DNA of 64,000 bases from Methanofollis sp. UBA420 (GCF_002498315.1 NZ_DAGX01000002.1:528836-592835), one strand, 5' to 3'; positions 50,012 to 58,917 are shown, numbered from the stretch's first letter. Notes: generated by a model not told the origin, from the sequence alone. Numbers and translations: made by a program.

Positions 50012-50410
50012 ATGCGCCTGCTCCTCATCCCGCATGAGGGAGTCGACCTCAACAATACCTTTTTTGCATCAGAGACAAGCCGCGAGATTCTCAGGTTCTA
50101 CCGCCCCGAAAAAAGGCCGTACGGTATGTCCATCAGGGTCGTATCCCTTGGTGCGGCCCTTTCCCTTGCCGCAGAACTGAGGTGGTACCTCAGACGGTAC
50201 GTTGCACTCACTCTCTTCGAGATGGCACCGGGCTATTCCTGCACCCTCGCCTACGCCCATGCGATTGAGCAGAGGGCGGTCGACCCGGACCAACCGCCGG
50301 ACCACCGTTTCTTCATCGGCTTTCCCGATGGTCGCCCCGTAATCACCGAGGGACCGGACGGCACCCTTGAGGTGTGGGCGCTTCCCGGCGAGGTGATCCG
50401 GGTCAGGTAA
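50012..50410 (+). CDS. Conserved-looking small protein behind PAN, unknown function
   Basis: 132 residues from ATG 50012, 7 bases after PAN, so co-transcribed. The sequence begins MRLLLIPHEGVDLNNTFFASET and contains a hydrophobic helix (VVSLGAALSLAAELRWYLRRYVALTLFEM), with a C-terminal beta-rich end (VWALPGEVIRVR). I do not recognise the family. Its position behind the unfoldase suggests a link to the proteasome, such as an adaptor, but there is no direct evidence. Confidence 0.65.
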   Translation: MRLLLIPHEGVDLNNTFFASETSREILRFYRPEKRPYGMSIRVVSLGAALSLAAELRWYLRRYVALTLFEMAPGYSCTLAYAHAIEQRAVDPDQPPDHRFFIGFPDGRPVITEGPDGTLEVWALPGEVIRVR

Positions 50411-50586
50411 CTGCCCGTACATCCAGAGACGAGAGACATTGCCATCCCCCTTTACAGACCCCTCACGCTCTGGAAAGGGGTCGGGCACGAAGAGGGGACA
50501 TCTTTCTCTCAGGCGGAGAACAGGCAGACAACTAACTCCAGAGATATACTTCCAGAGGCAGCAGGGAAAGAAAAAAAGGTTGAGTT
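50411..50586. other. Short gap between convergent PAN operons with hairpin
   Basis: GACCCCT (50457-50463) and AGGGGTC (50476-50482) form a perfect 7-base stem around a 12-base loop. With no T-run it is only a tentative terminator for one or both of the convergent operons. Nothing else is seen in the gap. Confidence 0.35.
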
Positions 50587-51825
50587 TCAGGCGAACATCT
50601 CGCCGACTGTATTTCTCAGGGGCTGACGTTCGAAGTCGGCCATGAACTTCTGGAGCGCCCGCCCGAAGTCTTCGTTGGTGACGGATGTCCGCTCCTCCCG
50701 GATCGCGAACATCCCGGCCTCCATGCAGATCGCACGGAGGTCGGCACCGTTCCTCCCCTCGGTCTGGCAGGCGATCCCGGTGAGGTCGACGTTCTCTGCC
50801 AGGTTCATGCCCTTTGTGTGGATCTTCAGGATCGAGAGACGTCCCTCGATGTCGGGGAGCGGTATCTCGATGATCCGGTCGAAACGGCCCGGCCTGAGGA
50901 GGGCGGGGTCGAGGATATCGATCCTGTTCGTCGCCCCGATGATCTTCACGTCGCCCCGTGCCTCGAAACCGTCCATCCCTGCCAGGAGTTGCATCAGGGT
51001 CCGCTGAACCTCCCGGTCACCCGAGGTGACAGACTCCGTCCGGTGCGTCCCGACGGCGTCGATCTCGTCGATGAAGAGGATCGTCGGCGCCTTCTCGCGT
51101 GCGAGGTCGAAGAGTTCCCGGACCAGGCGTGCCCCTTCGCCGATATACTTCTGCACGAGTTCGGAGCCGACGACATGGAGGAAGTGGGCGTTCGTCTCGT
51201 GGGCGACGGCACGGGCGAGCAGGGTCTTGCCTGTCCCCGGCGGCCCGTACAGCAGGACGCCCTTTGGCGGGGTGATCCCCACCGTTTCGAAGAGTTCGGG
51301 CTTTGTGAGCGGGAGTTCGACAGCCTCCTTCACCTCCAGGATCTGCGGCTCCAGCCCGCCGATATCGGAGTAACGCTCTTCAGGCCGGTCTTCCAGTTCC
51401 ATCCCGTAGACCTGCGGGTCGTAGGTGTTCGGGAGCACCTCGATCAGGGCAAGGGACTGCTGGTTGAGGGTGCACCTGCTCCCTGCCTTCAGGTCCTTCG
51501 GTTCTATGAACTGGGATACCCGGACAAGGAAACGCGGGCCTGCACTGCTCCTGACCACGACGCGGTTGTTGTCGATGATGTCGAGTATCTCACCGACAAT
51601 GAGAGGCGGACTTCTGAGTTGTTCGATCTCACTCCGTAATTTCCGCATTTCCCGCTCGTAGCGGATCTTCTGCGTCTCCACATACCGCTTCTCAGACTCC
51701 ATCTGGCGCATCCGCTCCCTGAGCTCCAGGTTGCGGTTTTCCAGGTTGGAGATCCGTTCGAGCAGGTACTTGCAGAGTTCTTCGCTGTTCTGCGGGTCGG
51801 GTGAATCACAGCCGCTGTCCCCCAT
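50587..51825 (-). CDS. Proteasome-activating nucleotidase, copy 2 (divergent paralogue)
   Basis: This 412-residue AAA+ ATPase has a longer N-terminal coiled coil (about 15-70, LLERISNLENRNLELRERMRQMESEKRYVETQKIRYEREMRKL) than copy 1. It has an OB domain, Walker A GPPGTGKT at 194-201, Walker B TILFIDEIDAVG and LLRPGRFDR. The C-terminus is G-E-M-F-A, a relaxed HbYX (M-F-A). The coding sequences are clearly different, so this is an old duplication. It may form its own rings or mixed ones. It is divergent from MBF1. Confidence 0.95.
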   Translation of the reverse strand: MGDSGCDSPDPQNSEELCKYLLERISNLENRNLELRERMRQMESEKRYVETQKIRYEREMRKLRSEIEQLRSPPLIVGEILDIIDNNRVVVRSSAGPRFLVRVSQFIEPKDLKAGSRCTLNQQSLALIEVLPNTYDPQVYGMELEDRPEERYSDIGGLEPQILEVKEAVELPLTKPELFETVGITPPKGVLLYGPPGTGKTLLARAVAHETNAHFLHVVGSELVQKYIGEGARLVRELFDLAREKAPTILFIDEIDAVGTHRTESVTSGDREVQRTLMQLLAGMDGFEARGDVKIIGATNRIDILDPALLRPGRFDRIIEIPLPDIEGRLSILKIHTKGMNLAENVDLTGIACQTEGRNGADLRAICMEAGMFAIREERTSVTNEDFGRALQKFMADFERQPLRNTVGEMFA

Positions 51826-51881
51826 CGTCCTCCTCGAATAGGTATATAGTATAAAGTGACTTAAATGTGTTTGCGAGTAGT

Positions 51882-52364
51882 ATGCAGTGCGAATTATGTG
51901 GGGCTATAATAAAGGGCGCCCCGAAAAGAGTGCGGATCGAGGGTGCGGTACTTCAGGTGTGCCCGAAGTGTGCGACCCTCGGAGTGGAGGTGGCACAGCC
52001 ACGGCCTGTCGAATCGAAACGGAAAACCGTCGCTGCTACACCGGGCGCCCCTCAGCGCCGGGGCCGTGACGTCTTCGACCTGATGGTCGGAGAGATAGTC
52101 GAGGACTTTGGCGAACGGATCAAGAGTGCCCGTCTGGAGAAGAACTGGACCCAGAAGGACCTTGCCAACGAGATCAAGGAACGTGAGATCCTAATCAGGA
52201 AGATCGAGAAGGGCGACCTGATCCCTGAAGACGAGGTGCGGATCAAGCTCGAGAAAGTGCTCGGCATCTCTCTCCTCGATGTCTCGGACGAGGAGGTGAG
52301 GAGACAGAAGGGGGGCAGGCTTGCGACGACTCTCGGCGATATCATCAAGATCAAGAGGGAGTAG
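51882..52364 (+). CDS. Multiprotein bridging factor 1 homologue (aMBF1)
   Basis: The 160-residue protein has an N-terminal zinc ribbon (C3-x2-C6 in MQCELCG, then CPKC), a flexible linker (about 45-75) and a Cro-type HTH (FGERIKSARLEKNWTQKDLANEIKEREILIRKIEKGDLIPEDEVRIKLEKVLGI). Archaeal MBF1 associates with the ribosome small subunit and transcription machinery. The ATG at 51882 (not 51867) starts at the ribbon. TATATAGTATAAAG lies upstream at 51843-51856. The stop is followed immediately by the tpiA start. Confidence 0.95.
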   Translation: MQCELCGAIIKGAPKRVRIEGAVLQVCPKCATLGVEVAQPRPVESKRKTVAATPGAPQRRGRDVFDLMVGEIVEDFGERIKSARLEKNWTQKDLANEIKEREILIRKIEKGDLIPEDEVRIKLEKVLGISLLDVSDEEVRRQKGGRLATTLGDIIKIKRE

Positions 52365-53033
52365 ATGGCGACACCCCTGATCCTCGTCAACCTGAAGGCA
52401 TATACGGAGGGCATGGGCGAGAGGGCCGCAACCATTGCCGCAGCCGCCGCAACGGTCAGCGGGGAGAGCGGCATCGTGATCGGTGTCGCCCCGGCCTTTA
52501 CCGATCTTGCGGCGATCGCGTCCAGGTTCAGCATCCCCGTCTATGCCCAGCACATCGACGGCGTCTCTCCCGGGGCTTATACCGGCCATGTAACCGCCGC
52601 ACAGGTGAAGGCGGTCGGGGCGACGGGTACGCTCATCAACCACTCGGAGAGGCGTCTCACGCTCGCCGATATCGATGCCAGTCTCTCTGCAGCACGGAGT
52701 GCAGGGCTCAAGACCGTGATCTGCACGAACAATGAGACGACGACCGCTGCAGCAGCGGCCCTTGCCCCGGATTATGTCGCCATTGAGCCCCCGGAACTGA
52801 TCGGGACGGGCGTCTCTGTCTCCAGGGCCGATCCCGGCATCATCGAGCGCTCGGTAGCGGCGGTGCGGGCGGTCAACCCGCAGGTGAAGGTGCTCACCGG
52901 CGCCGGGATCAGCACGGGCGAGTGCGTAAAAATCGCGCTGGAACTCGGGACCGACGGTGTCCTTCTCGCCTCCTCGGTCGTGAAGGCAAAGGACCCTGCC
53001 GCCGTCCTCAGAAACCTTGTCTCCTTAATCTAA
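52365..53033 (+). CDS. tpiA: Triosephosphate isomerase, archaeal type
   Basis: This 222-residue TIM-barrel enzyme interconverts DHAP and glyceraldehyde-3-phosphate in gluconeogenesis. Motifs are LVNLKAY (lysine), TLINHSERR (catalytic His), AIEPPELIGTG (catalytic Glu) and LTGAGISTGE (phosphate loop). The short length is typical of the archaeal tetrameric enzyme. The ATG follows the MBF1 stop with no gap. Its end overlaps the convergent HTH-CBS gene by 4 bases. Confidence 0.97.
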   Translation: MATPLILVNLKAYTEGMGERAATIAAAAATVSGESGIVIGVAPAFTDLAAIASRFSIPVYAQHIDGVSPGAYTGHVTAAQVKAVGATGTLINHSERRLTLADIDASLSAARSAGLKTVICTNNETTTAAAAALAPDYVAIEPPELIGTGVSVSRADPGIIERSVAAVRAVNPQVKVLTGAGISTGECVKIALELGTDGVLLASSVVKAKDPAAVLRNLVSLI

Positions 53034-53596
53034 CCGATAAGAGTGATCAGGTCGTGCTTTGTGATCACGCCCTGAACCTTTCCCCCGCCAAGGACAAGAA
53101 CGGCATGGTGCTGCTGGAGCAGGTGGACCACCGTCTCTACATCGGCGTCTGGGGGGACAGTCGGAAAACTGGACTCCATAAAGTCCTTCACTTTTCGTGT
53201 ATGCGCCCGAGCGATCCCGATCTGCTCGATGGTATTGACAATCGCCGACTCCGAGATGCACCCGATGGGAAAGCCGTTCTCGATCACCGGCAACTGGGAG
53301 ACGTCTTCCTCCTCCATGATCGCGACGGCGGTCGTGATCGCGTCGTCAGGGGTGACGGCATGGACAGGGGCGTGCATCACCGATCCCGCGGTGATCGAGG
53401 GATTTTCTGCAACTTTCAGCACCTGGACAATCTTCCTGAGGGTGCTCACCCTCGGGTCGACGGTGCCCGACTCGATCCTGGCCACCATGGACTGGGAAAT
53501 GCCTGCTTTTCGTGCGACATCGGCCTGGCGGAGGCCGAGCATGATCCTCTTGGCCCTCAGTTCCGCGGGGGTGGGAATATACATGGTATTACTCAT
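53030..53596 (-). CDS. Transcription regulator with HTH and two CBS domains
   Basis: The 188-residue protein has an N-terminal Xre-type HTH (AELRAKRIMLGLRQADVARKAGISQSMVARIESGTVDPRVSTLRKI) and two CBS motifs (VMHAPVHAVTPDDAITTAVAIMEEEDVSQLPVIENG; FPTVPPDADVETVVHLLQQHHAVLVLGGGKVQGVITKHDLI). CBS pairs bind adenine nucleotides or SAM, so it probably senses energy status. ATG 53584 (MYIPTPAEL) is an alternative. An AT-rich TATA-like element (CATATTTTTATC) lies near 53610. Confidence 0.93.
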   Translation of the reverse strand: MSNTMYIPTPAELRAKRIMLGLRQADVARKAGISQSMVARIESGTVDPRVSTLRKIVQVLKVAENPSITAGSVMHAPVHAVTPDDAITTAVAIMEEEDVSQLPVIENGFPIGCISESAIVNTIEQIGIARAHTRKVKDFMESSFPTVPPDADVETVVHLLQQHHAVLVLGGGKVQGVITKHDLITLIG

Positions 53597-54063
53597 AGTG
53601 ATTTCATCCGATAAAAATATGCATTACTTGACCCGCCCAATCCAGGATGGTCGACAGTGCTGGATGCTCTCTCCTCGCGGCTGGAGGGACGATAAAATGC
53701 TCAGGAGAATTCCTATTCTGGTGTGTCTGTGCCGGGGGACTACAGTGAAGGTCTTCGACCTTCTTGACCTCACTTCGTTCGGACAGCGAAGACTTCGTCT
53801 TCTCGACTCCCTCCGATCGCATCTCCCGACTTCCACATCGAATCGGAGGTGCATGGCTGTCTCCGTTCTCAGGATCTCTGTCTTTCTTCCCCGGTCCTAT
53901 CCTAGATAGGGGGTCTGGGGGGTGAACCCCCGGTCCAGATTCTGGGAAGGCGGTGGATCGACAATCCCTTCCAGAGACTACCCGCAAAAATCGTTCAGAA
54001 GGAGACTGCCATCCTCCACAAGCACTCAAGACAAAAAAAATTCTCCATAGCAAAAAAGGGACG
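53597..54063. other. Intergenic region, 467 bases, mostly GC-rich repeat
   Basis: The gap separates two leftward genes. Apart from the HTH-CBS promoter near 53610 it is filled by repeat sequence listed separately. Frames at 53604-54161 and 53229-53909 cross the repeat and have no supporting signal. Confidence 0.5.
53732..53936. repeat. GC-rich dispersed hairpin element, copy 4
   Basis: CCGGGGGACTAC at 53732-53743, CGAAGACTTCGTCTTCTCG at 53787-53805 and TCAGGATCTCTG at 53869-53880 all recur in copy 3 (the first also in copy 1). It ends in GGGTCTGGGGGGTGAACCCC with stem GGGGG/CCCCC and loop TGAA at 53918-53931. That is the GTGAA variant of the GGCA-loop hairpin, with the same GGGGGTCTGGGGGG lead-in as copy 2. 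Confidence 0.6.
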
Positions 54064-54717
54064 TTACGGGTGCCGTCTCCACACCAGAAGGCCGAGGGCG
54101 AGGACCGCAAGGACGGCGCCGAAACCCGGGAGGGGAGAGGCGGGCAGTTCGCTCTTTGCATAGATTATCGTTTTGAAGACTTCGGACCCGGTGAGATGCC
54201 ATTCGGCTGTTTTCTCATTGACCGTGTTGGCATTGGAGTCGACGATCTTCCCGGGCATCTCCAGGTAATAGTGGATGGAACAACTGCCAAGCATCGCATC
54301 GGTGATCTTGTCTGACTCGCCCATCCCCTCGGCGCCTGCAAATCTCCTGTCCATGTAGATCAGGAACCCGCTGTCTTTTGCAAGTGTCCAGTTGGTCCCG
54401 TCAGGTACGATCTTTTCGGTGCCCGCAATCTTCATGGTCACTGAATCTTCGTTCCAGACTTCTTCATAGGACATGGCTCGGTCATCCGATCTCGCCAGGA
54501 CATAGTCCCTGACGCCCGCATATCCTTCGTCTCTGGCATTCTGTTTCAGGATATTATAGACGAACGAGGTTGTCGTGAGTTCGACGCGATAGTCGCTGAC
54601 CGATCCGTCGGGGTTTGCCGTCGCGTGGACATTCATCGTGAAGCAACCCGAGACCATGACAAGAGCCAGTAATGCAAATATAACCAGAATACTGGCTGTT
54701 TTCTTTGATAGTGCCAT
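54064..54717 (-). CDS. Surface lipoprotein with PGF-CTERM sorting signal
   Basis: The 217-residue exported protein has a signal peptide with lipobox MVSGC (Cys about 25) and a beta-rich ectodomain (MNVHATANPDGSVSDYRVELTTT). A C-terminal PGF-CTERM tail is present: SPLPGFGAVLAVLALGLLVWRRHP, that is, Pro-Gly-Phe, a hydrophobic helix and arginines. Archaeosortase A normally replaces that tail by a prenyl lipid, so both ends could be lipid-anchored. No function is recognised. Lies next to the RNase P RNA gene. Confidence 0.85.
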   Translation of the reverse strand: MALSKKTASILVIFALLALVMVSGCFTMNVHATANPDGSVSDYRVELTTTSFVYNILKQNARDEGYAGVRDYVLARSDDRAMSYEEVWNEDSVTMKIAGTEKIVPDGTNWTLAKDSGFLIYMDRRFAGAEGMGESDKITDAMLGSCSIHYYLEMPGKIVDSNANTVNEKTAEWHLTGSEVFKTIIYAKSELPASPLPGFGAVLAVLALGLLVWRRHP

Positions 54718-54861
54718 ATGAATTGCCAGATATTAAAAAGCAAGTGCAAATAAAAATTTTTCGATTTTGTTTTCTGAATATGGGAGGCCCACGGATGAAA
54801 ATACTTCGGGAATCGAATATCATCGATCGCTCCTGCTCGGGAATAATAGGATACAAAATGG

Positions 54862-55200
54862 TGGAGTCGGAGGAGTAAGCCCCCTTATGTTCTGTGCGGC
54901 ATTCAGCTCCGCGCCAAACCCGGGCAGGCCCAGGCGCCCGTATGCCCTGTTCTGGCTTGCACCCGCAGGGATTCACCGTTTCATCGATTCCCGCCGTTAC
55001 GTTCAACGGGTTAACTCGCACCCGATGGTGCTTCTCGCCCGAAGGCTCGGCCGTTTCATAACTGGCGGCGGGGCGTGTCGTTTCTGTGTCATTGCCATGA
55101 CTCTCGCCATCCGCACTTGTGTACGGCTGCGTGCCTGGTCGGTGGGGGGACTTTCCTCAGCGGCCCGAAGGCCACCGTCGGCCGCACTCTCCCTCTCCTC
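54862..55200 (-). ncRNA. rnpB: RNase P RNA (archaeal type)
   Basis: The minus strand carries all the universal landmarks in order. GAGGAAAGTCC (55158-55148) is the 5' strand of helix P4, followed by CCCCCCACCG. ACAGAAACGACACG comes next, then GGGTGCAAGCC with a following AACAGGG. The 3' landmark is ACAGAAC ... GGGGGCTTAC (about 54900-54880), the 3' strand of P4. GA-rich 5' bases and CTCCTCCGACTCC at the 3' end can pair as P1. Ends are approximate. A TATA-like TAATATATT lies about 25 bases upstream of 55200. It cleaves tRNA 5' leaders. Frames running through it on both strands are accidental. Confidence 0.93.
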
Positions 55201-55233
55201 TTAATAATATGGGGGCCCCTGAATATATTACTA

Positions 55234-55800
55234 ATGTTTGCGCTGACCAGTGAAGAGGGCGGGATCGCGGTGCGCCTCGCACGCGACGCCCTCGAAAAGA
55301 GCCTTCAGGGTGAGGAGTTCACCCTGCCGCCACTGCCCCGGATATTCTCTGAGAAAAGGGGCGTATTCGTCACTCTTACCCGGGACGGCTCCTTACGCGG
55401 GTGCATCGGCCTTCCGTACCCGGTCATGCCCCTGGCTGAGGGGATCGTCCACGCGGCACTCTCCGCCGCCCTTGAAGACCCGCGCTTTCCGCATTTACAG
55501 GCTGCCGAACTCCCACAGGTCAGGGTCGAGGTCACCGTCCTCACAGCCCCCGAACCTCTCGCCTGCCTGCCCGAGGAGCGGGCCGGCCACGTGGAGGTCG
55601 GGCGGCACGGACTGATCCTCGCCGACCATGACAGGAGAGGACTTCTCCTCCCGCAGGTCGCGACCGAATACGGCTGGGACGCGGAGGAGTTCCTCGACCA
55701 CACCTGCATCAAGGCAGGTCTCTCGCCAGGTTGCTGGAAGAGGGCCGACGTCGAGGTCGCCACCTTCGAAGGGCAGATTTTCCATGAGGAGGGAGCGTAA
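55234..55800 (+). CDS. AMMECR1-domain protein (TIGR00296)
   Basis: 188 residues from ATG 55234 (MFALTSEEGG); the frame extends upstream only by reading antisense through rnpB. It has the invariant L-R-G-C-I-G in GSLRGCIGLPYPV and the TEYGWDAEEFLDHTCIKAGL stretch near the C-terminus. Function in archaea is unknown; the conserved Cys and overall fold suggest a small enzyme. The promoter is the AT-rich TGAATATATTACTAAT just before the ATG, shared back to back with rnpB. The stop is followed directly by tgtA. Confidence 0.93.
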   Translation: MFALTSEEGGIAVRLARDALEKSLQGEEFTLPPLPRIFSEKRGVFVTLTRDGSLRGCIGLPYPVMPLAEGIVHAALSAALEDPRFPHLQAAELPQVRVEVTVLTAPEPLACLPEERAGHVEVGRHGLILADHDRRGLLLPQVATEYGWDAEEFLDHTCIKAGLSPGCWKRADVEVATFEGQIFHEEGA

Positions 55801-57258
55801 ATGGGAATATCCTTTGAGATCCTCCAGAAGGACATCGCCGCCCGCGCCGGCAGGCTGAAAGTGGGGGAGAAGACCATCAGGACACCGGCCCTCCTCCCTG
55901 TCGTCAACCCGCACCTCCCCCTCGTCACGCCGCGGGAGATGCAGGAGATGGGGGTCGAGGCGATCATCACCAACGCCTACATCTTCTCGAAGAGCGCCGA
56001 GTACCGGGAGAAGGCCCTCTCCGAGGGCCTGCACAAGGTCCTCGACTTCGACGGCGTCATCATGACCGACTCTGGCTCATTCCAGTTGATGGTCTACGGC
56101 GGCGTCGAGATCACAAACCTGGAGACGGTCAGCTTCCAGAAGGCGATCGGGTCTGACATCATCGTGCCCCTCGACATCCCGACGACGCCCGACGCCGACC
56201 GCGAGCGTGCGGAGAAGGAACTCGCCATCACCCTAGACCGGATCCGCGAGGCCAGGGAGCACCTCGGCCCTGACGCACAGATGGCCGGACCCGTCCAGGG
56301 TGCCCTCTTCCCCGACCTGCGGGAGAGGTCGGCCAGGGCCGTCCAGGAGATCGGCTTCGACTTCTGCCCTGTCGGCGCCGTCGTGCCCCTGATGGAGAAC
56401 TACCGGTACAAGGACCTCGTCGACGTCGTCCTCGGCGCGAAGAAGGGCCTCTCCCCCTCGACCTGCGTCCACCTCTTCGGCGCTGGCCACCCCTCCATGC
56501 TCGCCCTAGGTGCGGCGATGGGCTGCGACATCTTCGACTCCGCGGCCTACGCCCTCTTTGCGAAGGACGGCCGGTACCTCACCACCTACGGGAGCCTGAA
56601 GATCGACGAACTCTCCGAACTCCCCTGCCCCTGCCAGGTCTGCCGGAGCCACACGGCCGAGGAACTGAAGAAGAGCCCAGACAGGGTGCGTCTCCTCGCC
56701 CTCCACAACCTCTATGTCACCCTCGCCGAGATCGCGAGGATCAGACAGGCGATCACAGACGGCACCCTCTGGGAACTCCTGGACCTCCGGTGCCGGAGCC
56801 ACCCGCGCCTCCTCGAAGGCTACCGCGAGTTCCTGCGCCAGGCACAGGACCTGGAAGAGCAGGACAATGTCTCGAAGAGACGGTTCTTCTACCAGGGCTC
56901 GGAGAGTTGCATGCGGACCGAGGTCGTGCGCTACCACGCGATGGTCGAGCGCTTCACCCTCGGCCCCCGCGTCCTCGTCGCGATGGCCGGGAAGGCTCCG
57001 GGCGACTACGACGACATCCTCTTCTTCAAACCGCCCTTCGGGCCATACCCTGAGGGCCTCTCCGAGACCTTCCCGATCGGGCAGTCCGAGATCCCGTCCT
57101 GGGACGAGGATATGATGCGGGCCGGGTGCCGCGGCATCGCGCGCCTCATCGAGACCCACCCGGAGAGCACGGTATCCGTTCTCTGTCCGGTCGAATGGGC
57201 TGCGTTCGTGCGGGGCGAACTCCCCGGTGTGGAGGTGCTGAATGCCGACACAGTTTGA
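55801..57258 (+). CDS. tgtA: tRNA-guanine(15) transglycosylase, archaeosine pathway
   Basis: The 485-residue enzyme swaps guanine-15 in the tRNA D-loop for preQ0. The TIM barrel has VIMTDSGSFQLMVYGGVE (substrate loop with the catalytic Asp), CPVGAVVPLMENYRYKDL and HLFGAGHPSMLALGAAMGCDIFDSAAYALFA. The Zn site is CPCQVC plus His (CRSH). C-terminal domains that bind the unfolded tRNA arm follow, without an obvious PUA domain. It abuts AMMECR1 and overlaps arcS by 17 bases. Confidence 0.97.
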   Translation: MGISFEILQKDIAARAGRLKVGEKTIRTPALLPVVNPHLPLVTPREMQEMGVEAIITNAYIFSKSAEYREKALSEGLHKVLDFDGVIMTDSGSFQLMVYGGVEITNLETVSFQKAIGSDIIVPLDIPTTPDADRERAEKELAITLDRIREAREHLGPDAQMAGPVQGALFPDLRERSARAVQEIGFDFCPVGAVVPLMENYRYKDLVDVVLGAKKGLSPSTCVHLFGAGHPSMLALGAAMGCDIFDSAAYALFAKDGRYLTTYGSLKIDELSELPCPCQVCRSHTAEELKKSPDRVRLLALHNLYVTLAEIARIRQAITDGTLWELLDLRCRSHPRLLEGYREFLRQAQDLEEQDNVSKRRFFYQGSESCMRTEVVRYHAMVERFTLGPRVLVAMAGKAPGDYDDILFFKPPFGPYPEGLSETFPIGQSEIPSWDEDMMRAGCRGIARLIETHPESTVSVLCPVEWAAFVRGELPGVEVLNADTV

Positions 57259-58876
57259 GGTGAGGGGACGGGACGGCCTTGGCCGTTCCGGTCTCTTCTC
57301 GGTGAACGACAGCACGTACCAGACGCCCCTCCCCCTCGACATGGAGGAGATCTACCCCGAACTCGCCGCTCTCCACCACGCGAACGTCCCCCTCTCTGCA
57401 GACCCGGAGTTTGCGCGGGAGTATCTCGTCCAGCCCGGCGGCGAGGCCGTCATCGTCCACCCCGCACTCGGCGGCGGCGAGTCGGGACAGTGCGCGGTCG
57501 TCGCCAACTGGCACACCGCCCTTGCCAACCCGCGGAACATGGTCGGCCACCTGGCCGCCCTCAGGGAGAAGGTCCCGCCGGACGCGGCATGGTATGCTCC
57601 GGCCGCGGCCCTGCCGTCGAATGCGTGCTTCCTTGTCTACCTGGGCTTCGACCTCTTCGACTTCACTGCCGTCGACCTCATGACCGCCCGCGGCCTCTTC
57701 TGCACCCCCGAAGGTGAGTTCCCATTCGCGGAGATCGAGGAAGGCTCATGCTCCTGCGCCGGGTGCGCACAGGGAGACCTCGGCCTCCACAACCGTCTCG
57801 CCCTCCGTGCCGAGTGCGCCACGGTGCGGCGGTTCATCGCCGGCGGGCAACTCAGGGAACTGATGGAGCAGCGCTGCCGGATGGACCCGAACCAGGTCAC
57901 CGCCCTGCGTCTCCTCGACCAGGAGTATCATATCACCGAGGAGGCGGCGCCCGCGGCGCGTGCCGTCAGGCTGCGCGCGAACTCGGCCGAGTCGATGTAC
58001 AGGCCCGAGGTGAAGCGTTTTGCCGAGCGGGTGATCGGGCGCTATGTCCCGCCGAGGAACGACGTCGCCGTCCTCCTCCCCTGTGCGGTGCGCAAACCCT
58101 ACTCCTCGTCGCAGAGCCACCAGCGCTATATCGCCGCCATCGCCGGCCGCGCCCACGAGGTGATCATCACCTCGCCCCTGGGCGTCGTGCCGCGCGAGGT
58201 CGAGGCCGTCTACCCGGCAGGCCACTATGACGTCCCGGTGACCGGGTACTGGGACCACGAGGAGTGCGCCTTCCTCTCCGACATCCTTACCCGCTACCTG
58301 CAGGCGCACCCCTACGGGAGGGTGATCGCCCACCTCGAAGGCGGGGCGCTGAAGGTCGCGGAGATGGCGGCCGAGGCATGCGGGATCGAAATCGAGTGCA
58401 CCTGCATCGGCCACCCGACGTCCCCCGCCTCCCTGCGCGCCCTCGACGAGGCCCTCGCCGGCGAGAGAAAGATGAGGACCACGCCAGTCGCCGGCGTCCT
58501 CTCCTGGCAGTTCGGCGAACAGGTCGAGACGAAAGGGATGCAGGTCAAGGGGAAACCCCGGCGGCAGGCGGTCTTCAAGGGGAAGACCCTTCTCTACAAC
58601 ATCGACCCCGGGACAGGCCTGTACAAGCCCACCTTCGAGGGCTGGGAGTATCTCAGCGGTTACCGCGTCCAGATCGACGCCTTCGTCCCGCACGGGGACG
58701 TGCTGGCGCCGGGCGTGATGGATGCCGACCCCGCGATCAGGCCGGGCGACGAGGTGCTCGTCGCCGGCCCCTCGGCCCTGGCGACCGGCCGGGCGATGAT
58801 GGGTGCGTCGGAAATGGTCAGGTCCCACCGCGGCGTCGCTGTGAAAGTGCGTAAAGTAAAGTGCATCGAACGCTAA
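57242..58876 (+). CDS. arcS: Archaeosine synthase ArcS (TgtA2)
   Basis: The 544-residue TGT paralogue converts preQ0-15 in tRNA to the amidine archaeosine, in steps with RaSEA or alone depending on lineage. A TGT-like N-terminal half lacks the full catalytic set but keeps a zinc-type cluster (CSCAGC). A core motif LLPCAVRKPYSSSQSHQRY is diagnostic of ArcS. A C-terminal PUA domain (GYRVQIDAFVPHGDVLAPGVMDADPAIRPGDEVLV) binds tRNA. It starts inside tgtA, so the pathway is co-translated. Confidence 0.95.
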   Translation: MPTQFEVRGRDGLGRSGLFSVNDSTYQTPLPLDMEEIYPELAALHHANVPLSADPEFAREYLVQPGGEAVIVHPALGGGESGQCAVVANWHTALANPRNMVGHLAALREKVPPDAAWYAPAAALPSNACFLVYLGFDLFDFTAVDLMTARGLFCTPEGEFPFAEIEEGSCSCAGCAQGDLGLHNRLALRAECATVRRFIAGGQLRELMEQRCRMDPNQVTALRLLDQEYHITEEAAPAARAVRLRANSAESMYRPEVKRFAERVIGRYVPPRNDVAVLLPCAVRKPYSSSQSHQRYIAAIAGRAHEVIITSPLGVVPREVEAVYPAGHYDVPVTGYWDHEECAFLSDILTRYLQAHPYGRVIAHLEGGALKVAEMAAEACGIEIECTCIGHPTSPASLRALDEALAGERKMRTTPVAGVLSWQFGEQVETKGMQVKGKPRRQAVFKGKTLLYNIDPGTGLYKPTFEGWEYLSGYRVQIDAFVPHGDVLAPGVMDADPAIRPGDEVLVAGPSALATGRAMMGASEMVRSHRGVAVKVRKVKCIER

Positions 58877-58917
58877 CCTCATGAAGCAAGAGTCATTTGA
58901 CATTGGAGTGGTAGAGT

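Noticed and set aside
53604..54161. 185-codon leftward frame across the gap before the PGF-CTERM gene
   Set aside because: It reads through repeat elements and into the lipoprotein gene in another frame.
54767..55233. Protein frames crossing the RNase P RNA, including an extension of AMMECR1 upstream of 55234
   Set aside because: The sequence is structural RNA; the AMMECR1 ATG at 55234 matches the family start.
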